From Eubacteriales bacterium (GTDB lineage: Bacteria > Bacillota > Clostridia > Lachnospirales > Lachnospiraceae): a stretch of DNA of 64,000 nucleotides. The stretch's first letter is position 1, and each line of letters begins with the position of its first letter. Location: assembly GCA_030537935.1 (NCBI GenBank), contig JAUNUY010000004.1, positions 1 to 64,000 on the forward strand, in the 5' to 3' direction. The notes beneath the pieces are model-generated. The model was not told the DNA's origin. It saw only the letters and a list, made by a program, of their open reading frames with translations, and did not search any database. Made by a program: the position numbers and the translations under genes. Of the stretch, positions 18,272 through 25,538 are shown one piece after another.

Positions 18272-18868
18272 TTATTTTGTCGAGCCTTTTTGCGTCTGAT
18301 TGATGATGTTTTCCATTTGTTCCAAGTCGATGGCGCCGCTGAGGTAACCGAATACCTCGTTATTTTGGTTGAAGGTATAGGTTGTCGGAAAAGCGCGAAT
18401 GGCAAAGGCATCAAATACCGAACCGTCGGGGTCCGTTAAAACGGGATAAGTAATACCGAAATCTTTGATGAGTTTCATAAGTTCTTCTTTCGTGCCGCCG
18501 GCATTTCGCGGATTCTCATCCGTTTTGGGATTTGCCACGCCGATAACGATGACATCCCCTTCGTTTTTTCCGGTCTTCTCATAAAGGGCCTGGATGTCTT
18601 TCAATTCCGAGCGGCAGGCATTACACCATGCGGTAAAAAAGTTTGCAAAAACGACTTTTCCCTTAAAGTCTGAAAAACGATATTCCCGGCCGGTTTGATC
18701 CACCAGAACCTTATCCGCCATAGGAACCGGTGAAAAGTCCTTCTTTTCATTCTGTGTTGTATTTCCGGTATCCGCGACGGTTTTTTGTTCTTCATTTGAA
18801 GCGCCGCAACCGACCAGTGCGAGGGTGCTCGCCAGAATCAGTGATAAAGATAATTTCATGAATCGCAT
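18272..18868 (-). CDS. TlpA/ResA-like thioredoxin lipoprotein
   Basis: A 198-residue exported thiol-disulfide protein. The signal peptide has lipobox LALVGC (Cys21), followed by a Ser/Thr/Lys-rich linker and a thioredoxin fold with the redox motif WCNAC near residue 82 and the cis-proline in AFPTTYTF near 160. It is likely kept reduced by the CcdA-like membrane protein encoded just upstream, giving an extracytoplasmic reducing path. The partner substrate is unknown; no cytochrome c genes are in the window. Start chosen by AGGAGG 5 bp upstream. Confidence 0.9.
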   Translation of the reverse strand: MRFMKLSLSLILASTLALVGCGASNEEQKTVADTGNTTQNEKKDFSPVPMADKVLVDQTGREYRFSDFKGKVVFANFFTAWCNACRSELKDIQALYEKTGKNEGDVIVIGVANPKTDENPRNAGGTKEELMKLIKDFGITYPVLTDPDGSVFDAFAIRAFPTTYTFNQNNEVFGYLSGAIDLEQMENIINQTQKGSTK

Positions 18869-18881
18869 GATGTCCTCCTAT

Positions 18882-19628
18882 TTAACTTAGCCATGTAGTA
18901 ATTAAGCTGATGCCGTCGGTCATTGTCAAGATACCGATAACAATCAGCAGAATACCGCCGATTCGGCCCGCCCATTTGATGACGGCGCCCTTATCCCGAA
19001 ACATATTCAAAATGGAAGTGGTAAATAACCCCAGAATGAGAAACGGAATGACAAAACCGAGTGTATAGAATAAAATCAACAGATTTCCGTACAATGCCGT
19101 ACCGCTGCCGGCCGCCATGGTCAGAACGGCACCGAGGGTGATACCCGTACAAGGTGTCCAGGCGAAGCTGAACAGTAAGCCGGTCAGATAGGCTTTCAGC
19201 GGATTCATTCGCTTCATGTTCATTTGTTTATTGACTCGCCGTTCCCGGTTGAGGAAATTGAACCGGATGATGCCGAGTTGTAACAGACCGAAGAGGATGA
19301 TAACCGCACCGGCGATTCGTATCAGTATCGCGCGTTGTTGTACGAAAAAGGTTGAGAGAACACTGCCTAAGCCGTATGCACCCAGACCTAAGATGAAGAA
19401 GACCGTTGATATGCCCAGTACGAAGAAGACGGTATTGAGCATGGTCCTTCCTCTTGCATAGACGATGGAGCCGTCTTCTTTTACCCGACCGTCTCCGGCG
19501 AGGTACCCCATGTAGACGGGGATGACCGGAAATACGCAGGCCGAAAAAAAAGAGACGAAGCCTGCCGCAAATACGGCCCAAATATTGACGCTCTGCGTGG
19601 CGTCAAGATGATTTGCAAGTAATAACAT
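18882..19628 (-). CDS. ccdA: CcdA-family cytochrome c biogenesis/thiol reductant transporter
   Basis: A 248-residue membrane protein with six segments of the CcdA/DsbD-beta family. It carries the two conserved cysteines in FFSACVFPVIPVYMGYL (N-terminal) and AWTPCTGITLGAVLT (middle). It moves electrons from cytoplasmic thioredoxin to an outer-face thioredoxin-like protein, here presumably the TlpA-like lipoprotein 13 bp downstream. The ATG at 19628 follows GGAGG; the in-frame extension to 19724 runs through the promoter and is rejected. Confidence 0.92.
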   Translation of the reverse strand: MLLLANHLDATQSVNIWAVFAAGFVSFFSACVFPVIPVYMGYLAGDGRVKEDGSIVYARGRTMLNTVFFVLGISTVFFILGLGAYGLGSVLSTFFVQQRAILIRIAGAVIILFGLLQLGIIRFNFLNRERRVNKQMNMKRMNPLKAYLTGLLFSFAWTPCTGITLGAVLTMAAGSGTALYGNLLILFYTLGFVIPFLILGLFTTSILNMFRDKGAVIKWAGRIGGILLIVIGILTMTDGISLITTWLS

Positions 19629-19647
19629 ATTGCCTCCGTTCAAATAG

Positions 19648-19678
19648 TTATCTTTATTATACAAGATAATCGTTACTA
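19648..19678 (-). promoter_or_regulatory. ccdA promoter region with inverted repeat
   Basis: TATAAT (minus strand, plus coordinates 19656-19661) lies inside an inverted repeat, TTATCTT (19648-19654) and AAGATAA (19663-19669). Overlapping it, 19664-19678 matches 10 of 14 positions of a Fur-type 7-1-7 box. The -35 is poor, so an activator or a regulated promoter is possible. Confidence 0.4.
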
Positions 19679-19780
19679 AAGAATTGACTTCCTGTGTAAA
19701 CTTTGTGTATAGAAGATAAAACATCGGGAACAGATTGGAATATTATCAAAAGGAATGATGCCGGGCAGCAGGATTTGTGC

Positions 19781-19809
19781 TTGTCCTCTCCGATAAAACA
19801 TGGTACAAT
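19781..19809 (+). promoter_or_regulatory. Promoter of queT
   Basis: TTGTCC and TACAAT are separated by 17 bp, with a TGG extended -10. Predicted transcription would begin about 7 bases later, directly at the first stem of the candidate preQ1 riboswitch. Confidence 0.6.
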
Positions 19810-19813
19810 TTTC

Positions 19814-19869
19814 GGGTCAGTGTTTCTTGGCACCCACTGACTGCAAAGGCAAGCAAAAAAATCAAGGAG
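19814..19869 (+). promoter_or_regulatory. Candidate preQ1 riboswitch (class I-like) upstream of queT
   Basis: A 7-bp stem GTCAGTG (19816-19822) / CACTGAC (19835-19841) encloses a pyrimidine-rich loop with TTTCTTGG and ACC. A 3' tail has a seven-A run, then TCAAGGAG, the queT ribosome site. CUUG in the loop can pair with CAAG at 19863-19866 to form the H-type pseudoknot that hides the Shine-Dalgarno sequence. An extra small hairpin or spacer (TGCAAAGGCA) between stem and tail is unlike minimal class I members. The queuosine-precursor transporter gene downstream supports the call. Confidence 0.55.
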
Positions 19870-19875
19870 AAGAGA

Positions 19876-20415
19876 ATGAAGAAAAAAAATGGCGCCTCTT
19901 GGCAAGGATTGACAAAAGAGAATGCACTCCGTCTTTTGATTGTGAATGCAATTCTGGCGGCACTGTACGTGGTCATCACACTGGCGATTGCACCCTTATC
20001 ATACGGCCCGATTCAATTCCGCTTTGCGGAGTTGCTGACGTGGACGGCTTGGTTGAATCCCTACTGTGTACCCGGCGTGACCATCGGTTGTTTTCTGGCA
20101 AACATCGGCAGTCCGTTCGGGATTGTGGATATGATTTTCGGAACGGCGGGGACGCTGTTCACCTGCGTGATGATGAGTCGGAGCCGACATATTCTCGTGG
20201 CGGCCATTTGGCCGACCGTGGGCATCTTGTTTGTTGGTCTGGAATTTGTCGTTTTGGGTGGCTGGCAAGCGGCGTTCATCTTGGAAACGCTGCAGATTAT
20301 GCTGTCTGAGTTTTTATTGACGGCCGTCATCGGCGCACCGTTGATACGGGCTATCTACAAGCATCCGCTGGTCTTGAAATTGCGGAAAATCGGTTTTTCG
20401 ACAATTCGCGGTTGA
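19876..20415 (+). CDS. queT: Queuosine precursor transporter QueT
   Basis: A 179-residue integral membrane protein of the QueT family, taken to be the substrate-specific component of an ECF-type importer for queuosine precursors such as preQ1. It shows about five hydrophobic segments and the family block PLSYGPIQFRFAELLTWTAW. The start at 19876 follows AAGGAGAAGAG; an in-frame extension to 19777 would cover the promoter and leader. It would need the general EcfA/EcfT module, which is not in the window. Confidence 0.9.
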   Translation: MKKKNGASWQGLTKENALRLLIVNAILAALYVVITLAIAPLSYGPIQFRFAELLTWTAWLNPYCVPGVTIGCFLANIGSPFGIVDMIFGTAGTLFTCVMMSRSRHILVAAIWPTVGILFVGLEFVVLGGWQAAFILETLQIMLSEFLLTAVIGAPLIRAIYKHPLVLKLRKIGFSTIRG

Positions 20416-20440
20416 CAGCATGAAAAAAGCGTGCTAGTTT
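20412..20440 (+). promoter_or_regulatory. Promoter of the T-box leader
   Basis: TTGACA overlaps the queT stop codon. It is followed after 17 bp by TAGTTT, with TGC just ahead of it. Transcription would start about 10 bp before the leader. Confidence 0.55.
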
Positions 20441-20449
20441 ATACGTACA

Positions 20450-20703
20450 CCGTTGATGAGGAAGGACGGTCGGATTGTACCTTACAGAGAGCGGACGGCG
20501 CTGAGAGTTCCGCAGGCGGCAACTGATCGAATGGCCCTCGGAGGGCATCGGGGAAATGAGTATCCGATGACGGGTGCTCCCGTTACAGAGCAAGAATGTG
20601 ATGGCATTCGATTAAGTGGGTTTTTAACCAATCAAGGTGGCACCGCGAATAATGATCATTATCCGCCCTTGACAACATTGTTGTCGAGGGCGTGTTGTTT
20701 TTT
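20450..20703 (+). promoter_or_regulatory. T-box leader, tryptophan specifier predicted
   Basis: The diagnostic T-box sequence AAGGTGGCACCGCG is at 20634-20647. The Stem I distal arm is at about 20490-20512 (GCGG...CCGC with GCTGAGAG). A terminator (CGCCCTTGACAACA with its complement, 20664-20692) and a T-run end at 20703. The probable specifier loop CGAATGGCCC places TGG (Trp) at 20532-20534. Uncharged tRNA-Trp would stabilise the antiterminator and switch on the downstream ABC importer. Confidence 0.88.
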
Positions 20704-20786
20704 AAAACCCTCCATCGATGCAATGCGGCATAGCCGCACGGAACGAACGGCATCCGAAAGGATGAATCATTGAAAAGGAGATTGTT

Positions 20787-21806
20787 ATGAAAAAGAGAAT
20801 TACCGTTATCGTCATTGCTGTCCTGTTGATTGTCGGTTTCAGCGTGCTGATTCCGATGTTGAAGGACAAAAAAGAGGCGTCATCGAACACGCCGGATGCC
20901 GGTCAAAAGCACTATAAGGTCGGGCTGGCGCAAATCGTAGAGCATCCGTCCCTGAATACGATTCGGGATGCGTTTTTGAAGCGGATGGAGGAACTCGGCT
21001 ATAAGGAAGGTGAAAATATTACGGTTTTCAAGGACCAAGCCAACGGAGAACCGAATATTTTGACGACCATCATGCAGAAGTATGATTCGGAAAAGGTGGA
21101 CCTGATTGTCCCGATTGCCACGCCGACGGCGATGGCGGCTGCGCAGTATGCGGAAAAGGTACCGGTGGTATTTTCCGCCGTATCCGACCCGGTCAGTGCG
21201 GAGTTGGTGAGTACGCCGGAAAAACCGGACAAGAACATCACCGGAACGTCGGATGTTATCCAAGTGGCCAAAATTTTGGACCTCGCCAAGGAGATGTTTC
21301 CGGATATGAAGAAGATGGGCTTCATCTACAATTCTTCCGAGACGAACTCCGTATCAAATATTGCGAAGGCAAAAGAATTTTGTGAGCGGAACGGGATTGA
21401 GTATAAGGAAGTGAACGTGGCGAATACGTCGGAGCTGTCACAGGCCGTGACGACACTGCTGGCGGACTGCGATATCATCTTTTCGCCGAATGACAACACG
21501 GTTGCATCGGGCATCGACACGGTGGCCAATGCTTGTATCGAGGCAAAGAAGCCGTTTTTCGTCGGCGCGGATTCCATGGTGGCGGATCGCGGCTTTGCAA
21601 CCATCGGTATCAATTATGAGGAGCTGGGTCGCCAAACGGCCGAGATGGCGGATAAGGTACTCAAAGGCACGCCCGTTGCGGATATACCGGTAATGGAGTT
21701 TAAGGAAAATTTAAGTATTTACGTGAACACGGGTGTCGCTTCGGCCATCGGGTTCGAGATTCCGGATAAGATTAAAAATGATTCGAATTTCGTTGCGGTA
21801 GAATAG
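20787..21806 (+). CDS. trpX: ABC transporter substrate-binding protein, TrpX-like
   Basis: A 339-residue binding protein of the ABC_sub_bind family (KVGLAQIVEHPSLNTIRDAF, then PIATPTAMAAAQYAEKVPVV). Together with the tryptophan-type T-box it fits the TrpXYZ tryptophan importer of Firmicutes. The N-terminus is a hydrophobic segment (residues 4-23) with no lipobox cysteine, so the protein is probably membrane-anchored or released by signal peptidase I. The ATG follows AAAAGGAG. The symbol rests on family plus T-box context. Confidence 0.8.
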   Translation: MKKRITVIVIAVLLIVGFSVLIPMLKDKKEASSNTPDAGQKHYKVGLAQIVEHPSLNTIRDAFLKRMEELGYKEGENITVFKDQANGEPNILTTIMQKYDSEKVDLIVPIATPTAMAAAQYAEKVPVVFSAVSDPVSAELVSTPEKPDKNITGTSDVIQVAKILDLAKEMFPDMKKMGFIYNSSETNSVSNIAKAKEFCERNGIEYKEVNVANTSELSQAVTTLLADCDIIFSPNDNTVASGIDTVANACIEAKKPFFVGADSMVADRGFATIGINYEELGRQTAEMADKVLKGTPVADIPVMEFKENLSIYVNTGVASAIGFEIPDKIKNDSNFVAVE

Positions 21807-21836
21807 CGACGCTTCGTCAGGGGATGGGAGACGCTT

Positions 21837-22703
21837 ATGCAAATATTGATTACGGCGATGGAGTTGGGCCTGATTTTCGGCGTAATGTCGATGGGTATCT
21901 TCATCACTTTCAAAATACTGAACCTGCCGGATTTAACCATTGACGGCAGCTATACGCTGGGTGCCGCCGTAGCGGCCGTCATTACGGTGCAGGGGCATCC
22001 GTACCTCGGGGTATTGGCAGCCTTTGCGTGTGGGGCATTGGCCGGCATCATCACCGGTTTACTGCATACGAAGCTACACATCGACCCCATTCTATCCGGT
22101 ATTTTAACGATGACCGGTCTGTATTCGATCAACCTGCGTATTATGGGCCAGCGACCGACCATCTCCATCTTCGGCAAGAAGGACATCTATGAAGTATTTG
22201 CACCATGGTTGCCGGCAACGGTATTGAAACCGGCGGTCCACGTCCTCTTCTTGTTCATTATCGGTTTTCTGCTCTATCGTTTTTTGAAGACGCAGATCGG
22301 TATCTCCATGATTGCTACGGGGGATAATGAAGAGATGGTGCGTGCTTCGTCCATCAATGCGGATGCAATGAAGATACTGGGATTGGCCATCGGCAATGCG
22401 CTCGTTGCCGGAGCGGGTGCTTTCATGGTCAGCTACACCGGTTTTGCCGACATCAACGGCGGTACAGGTATGATGGTTATCGGTATTGCGTCGATTATCG
22501 TCGGCGCGACCCTGTTGGGAGAGTCGTCCATCTTTGTCTGCTTTATCGGCGTGGTAGTCGGTGCCGTTCTGTATCGTTACGTGTTGGCGTTGGCATTATC
22601 CATCGGTCTGGCGGCCGGCGATTTGAAGCTGCTTTCATCGCTTCTGGTCGTCATCGCCGTCGGTCTACCTTCCGTGCGTAAACGGATGAAAGGAGCACGA
22701 TGA
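21837..22703 (+). CDS. trpY: ABC transporter permease, TrpY-like
   Basis: A 288-residue permease of the branched-chain/ribose importer class with about eight hydrophobic segments. The N-terminal LGLIFGVMSMGIFITFKILN and LPDLTIDGSYTLGAAVAAVI are family-typical. It forms the channel for the TrpX-like binding protein. A GGGAG site precedes the ATG. The gene overlaps the ATPase gene by 4 bp (ATGA). Confidence 0.85.
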   Translation: MQILITAMELGLIFGVMSMGIFITFKILNLPDLTIDGSYTLGAAVAAVITVQGHPYLGVLAAFACGALAGIITGLLHTKLHIDPILSGILTMTGLYSINLRIMGQRPTISIFGKKDIYEVFAPWLPATVLKPAVHVLFLFIIGFLLYRFLKTQIGISMIATGDNEEMVRASSINADAMKILGLAIGNALVAGAGAFMVSYTGFADINGGTGMMVIGIASIIVGATLLGESSIFVCFIGVVVGAVLYRYVLALALSIGLAAGDLKLLSSLLVVIAVGLPSVRKRMKGAR

Positions 22704-23500
22704 TGCTGCGGTTGGAAAATATTACAAAGACGTTTCACAAAGGGACGCCGAACGAGAAGCATGCATTGCATGATATGAATTTCCAAGCCGATGACGGCGA
22801 CTTCATCACCGTCATCGGGACGAACGGTGCTGGGAAATCTACCTTATTGAATATCATTTCCGGCGTTTTCATGCCGGATGCGGGGGCGGTTATCCTGGAC
22901 GGGGAAGACATTACGAAGCGCAAGGAGCATCAACGGGCACGTCATATCGGTCGTCTGTTTCAGGACCCGATGAAAGGGACGGCGCCGAACATGACCATTG
23001 AGGAAAATCTGGGATTGGCGTACGCCCGCGGTACGCGAAGGAGTCTGTCTCCGGGGATTCGGAAAAAAGACCGCGTGCTGTTTCGCGAGACATTGGCCGC
23101 ATTGGATTTGGGGCTGGAAGACCGGATGCAGACAAAGGTGAAACTGCTCAGTGGCGGGCAGCGGCAGGCATTGACCTTGATGATGGCGACCATAAAGACG
23201 CCAAAGCTCCTGCTGTTGGACGAGCATACCGCGGCACTGGATCCCGTGACGGCGGAGAAAGTCATGCGGATAACGGATGAGCGGATACGCGAGCACAAGA
23301 TTACGACGCTGATGATTACACATGACGTACGGCAGGCACTGCAGTACGGCAACAAGACCGTGATGTTGAGCAAGGGACGCATCGTCTTCACCCTAGGGGG
23401 CGAACAACGAAAAAACATGGGACCGGATGAACTGGTTCGTTACTATACGGAGACGGCGGAAAGCATATCGGATACGATGTTATTTTCCGTCAAAGGATAA
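22700..23500 (+). CDS. trpZ: ABC transporter ATP-binding protein, TrpZ-like
   Basis: A 266-residue ABC ATPase with Walker A GTNGAGKST, signature LSGGQRQAL and Walker B LLLLDEHTAALDP; His instead of Pro after DE is usual in this subfamily. It completes the T-box-controlled importer. Two consecutive ATG codons (22700 and 22703) follow AAAGGAG; either could be used. A strong hairpin with T-run follows the stop. Confidence 0.88.
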   Translation: MMLRLENITKTFHKGTPNEKHALHDMNFQADDGDFITVIGTNGAGKSTLLNIISGVFMPDAGAVILDGEDITKRKEHQRARHIGRLFQDPMKGTAPNMTIEENLGLAYARGTRRSLSPGIRKKDRVLFRETLAALDLGLEDRMQTKVKLLSGGQRQALTLMMATIKTPKLLLLDEHTAALDPVTAEKVMRITDERIREHKITTLMITHDVRQALQYGNKTVMLSKGRIVFTLGGEQRKNMGPDELVRYYTETAESISDTMLFSVKG

Positions 23501-23503
23501 TCA

Positions 23504-23554
23504 ATGCCCATCGGTAAGTACGGACGGATGTCCGACTTATCGATGGGCATTTTG
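23504..23554 (+). terminator. Terminator after the TrpXYZ-like operon
   Basis: A long hairpin AATGCCCATCG...CGATGGGCATT with an inner CGGAC/GTCCG stem, ending in TTTT. Confidence 0.8.
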
Positions 23555-23569
23555 TGTGGTTAGGCCTAT

Positions 23570-24208
23570 TTAATGGATGCGTTCATCGGTGAAGAGATCA
23601 TATTCGGCTTCATATTCCTGTCCGTCCGCTTCAGCTTCCAAGGAGAAGGTACAGCGGTCGCTGTAGTCGTCGCAATCAATTTCACATTCTTCCAGATGTT
23701 CCGGTTGCAGGTCGTATGTCGTCAAGAAATTTTCGATGAAACGATGTGTTTTGCGCAATTCGATGGCGTCCGGAAGGAAGCAGACGGCGTCGTCCGTTTC
23801 TTCCGATTCCGCTTCGTAAATTTTCAGAGAGACCGGATTCCATTTCAGAGTGCATTTATTGATGCCGTCATAGCCGACCATCTTGACCCGGTAGCTTTGC
23901 CGGTCCCGTTCCCACGAGATTTCCGCAATATTACAGTCGGGATAATAATCTTTGTATACGGTAATCAGGTCTTCAAAATCCGGGGCGGCGGGGTCGAATG
24001 TCTTTTCCGCCGCCACGTTTGTTGTGGCATCTTCGGTCATTTCCGCCGGTGGAATCTGTTTGACTTCCTTTGGCGGAGAGGGCGGGTTCGTTTGCGTTTG
24101 CACTTCCGGAACCGGCGTGTCCGTCTTTTCGGCGGGCTGACCGCATCCGGTCAGGCCGGTGGCGCATAGAAGTGTGAACGTCGACACGAAAATCAGTTTA
24201 CGGTTCAT
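23570..24208 (-). CDS. Lipoprotein of unknown function, PepSY-like C-terminus
   Basis: A 212-residue exported lipoprotein: the signal peptide ends in lipobox LTGC (Cys22), then comes a Pro/Thr/Lys-rich linker to about residue 70. The C-terminal part is acidic, with two repeats of a beta-strand pattern like that of PepSY domains (AEISWERDRQSYRVKMVGYD, later TFSLEAEADGQEYEAEYD). PepSY-type proteins often bind or inhibit proteases, but no function can be assigned. The ATG at 24208 follows AAAGGAG; the longer in-frame reading is rejected. Transcribed alone from its own promoter. Confidence 0.75.
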   Translation of the reverse strand: MNRKLIFVSTFTLLCATGLTGCGQPAEKTDTPVPEVQTQTNPPSPPKEVKQIPPAEMTEDATTNVAAEKTFDPAAPDFEDLITVYKDYYPDCNIAEISWERDRQSYRVKMVGYDGINKCTLKWNPVSLKIYEAESEETDDAVCFLPDAIELRKTHRFIENFLTTYDLQPEHLEECEIDCDDYSDRCTFSLEAEADGQEYEAEYDLFTDERIH

Positions 24209-24263
24209 GACAACTCCTTTCACATCTGCATGCATCATGCAATATGTTATATCGTATATATTC

Positions 24264-24291
24264 ATTATATCTTGTCTGCGGCGTTCTTCAA
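24264..24291 (-). promoter_or_regulatory. Promoter of the PepSY-like lipoprotein gene
   Basis: On the minus strand TTGAAG and TATAAT are spaced by 16 bp. Confidence 0.6.
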
Positions 24292-24308
24292 GGGATGGAC
24301 GGTAACAA

Positions 24309-24375
24309 AAAAACTCTGTGAGAGATGAAAGACCCGTACCGGAGTACCGGGGTTTTCATCCTCCACAGAGTTTTT
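24309..24375. terminator. Terminator after rpmB
   Basis: AAAAACTCTGTG at 24309-24320 pairs with CACAGAGTTTTT at 24364-24375, with an inner GATGAAAA/TTTTCATC-type stem and a CCGGTAC core. The arrangement would work in both directions. Confidence 0.8.
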
Positions 24376-24380
24376 AGTGA

Positions 24381-24566
24381 TTACGCACGCTCTACCAGAC
24401 CGCTTTTCATACAGCGTGTACATACTTTAACTTTTTTCGTTCCGCCATTAACGATGGCACGTACCGTTTTAATGTTGGGTCTGTAAATCTTATTGGAACG
24501 TCTATGCGAGTGGCTGACAGCATTTCCGAAATGTGCGCCTTTTCCGCAAACTTCACACTTTGCCAT
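24381..24566 (-). CDS. rpmB: 50S ribosomal protein L28
   Basis: A 61-residue ribosomal protein with the zinc-ribbon-type cysteine pairs CEVC and CTRC, the usual N-terminus MAKCEVCGKGAHFGNAVSH, and a basic C-terminus. It retains the four cysteines that some species lose under zinc limitation, which is of note beside the zinc-related cluster upstream. The ATG at 24566 follows AAGGAGG. Confidence 0.97.
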   Translation of the reverse strand: MAKCEVCGKGAHFGNAVSHSHRRSNKIYRPNIKTVRAIVNGGTKKVKVCTRCMKSGLVERA

Positions 24567-24599
24567 GAAGACACCTCCTTCTTTTATTACAACTATGCC

Positions 24600-24628
24600 A
24601 TTATACAAGATATGTGCGGCTTTTGCAA
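24600..24628 (-). promoter_or_regulatory. Promoter of rpmB
   Basis: On the minus strand TTGCAA and TATAAT are separated by 17 bp, 34 bp before the rpmB start codon. Confidence 0.75.
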
Positions 24629-24671
24629 GCGGTAATTACCGTACCGGCGGTATGGATTACCGGGATGTGTC

Positions 24672-25529
24672 TTATTTTGGGTAAACATACTCGTTTTCGG
24701 GTGCCGAAGCGGATTCGATTTTTGTCACCTGGATGACGGGACCCGTTTGTCCGTTGTACTGTCCTCGTTTCAGAGTTCCCGTTACCAGGGCCCAAGTACC
24801 CAACTTGATGTTTGAAATATCCGCCACGTCGGCGATGAGACCACAGGGGACGGCATCGGCCACGCAGCAAGTCATCATAAGACGGGAGGGGACCACCTGG
24901 TTCGGTCCCATGAAGTCGTCATTATGGAAGAGCTTGCCCGTTATTTTGATGGTATAACCCATGTATTGGTCGGTATGGGCAAAAATCTCCGTGACCCAGT
25001 CGTAAAACTGTGCGTTGTCAACGGTGATGGTCTTCGTCGCTTCGTCCAGACCGCTCAATTCAACCGGTCGATAGAAGGAGTTGGATTGGTTGGCTTCTTC
25101 GAGGGTGGGCGGTTTCTTTTCTTCGATGGTAAAGGTCATGGATTCACCGCGATACACATTGCCGTCGTATCCCCGCTTTTTTTCCGTACCGGCCACGCCG
25201 TTCTCCGATGCACCGGGATTGGCGACAAAGCCGGTGGCCAGATGATTGCCGTCAACCGAAAGGTTCGGCGTGGCAATAAGCGCCAGGGGAATCATGAAGA
25301 CGAGTACGCCGGAAACGGGCTCGAATTGACCTTGTCGAAAAATGCGACGAAATTCTACAATGGAAAAGATAAAGAAAATCACCGTCATGAAGACAAGATA
25401 TTTCGCGGATTTCGGCGTGACAAATCGCAGATAGGCGCCGGATATCAGAAGATAGATGCCGGCGGCACCGAACGCGAGATACAGTATGGCAAAGAACAAG
25501 GTGCGATAATTTACGGTACCGTTTTTCAT
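24672..25529 (-). CDS. YcgQ-like membrane protein (TIGR03943 family)
   Basis: A 285-residue protein with three hydrophobic N-terminal segments and an exposed C-terminal domain ending in the family pattern SRLMMTCCVADAVPCGL with its CC pair. The family is regularly paired with a YcgR/YraQ-type permease, as here (9 bp upstream), and in Bacillus the pair belongs to the zinc-limitation (Zur) set. It is probably the accessory subunit of that permease. Function not established. An AGGAG site precedes the ATG. Confidence 0.85.
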   Translation of the reverse strand: MKNGTVNYRTLFFAILYLAFGAAGIYLLISGAYLRFVTPKSAKYLVFMTVIFFIFSIVEFRRIFRQGQFEPVSGVLVFMIPLALIATPNLSVDGNHLATGFVANPGASENGVAGTEKKRGYDGNVYRGESMTFTIEEKKPPTLEEANQSNSFYRPVELSGLDEATKTITVDNAQFYDWVTEIFAHTDQYMGYTIKITGKLFHNDDFMGPNQVVPSRLMMTCCVADAVPCGLIADVADISNIKLGTWALVTGTLKRGQYNGQTGPVIQVTKIESASAPENEYVYPK

Positions 25530-25538
25530 GAGAGACTC

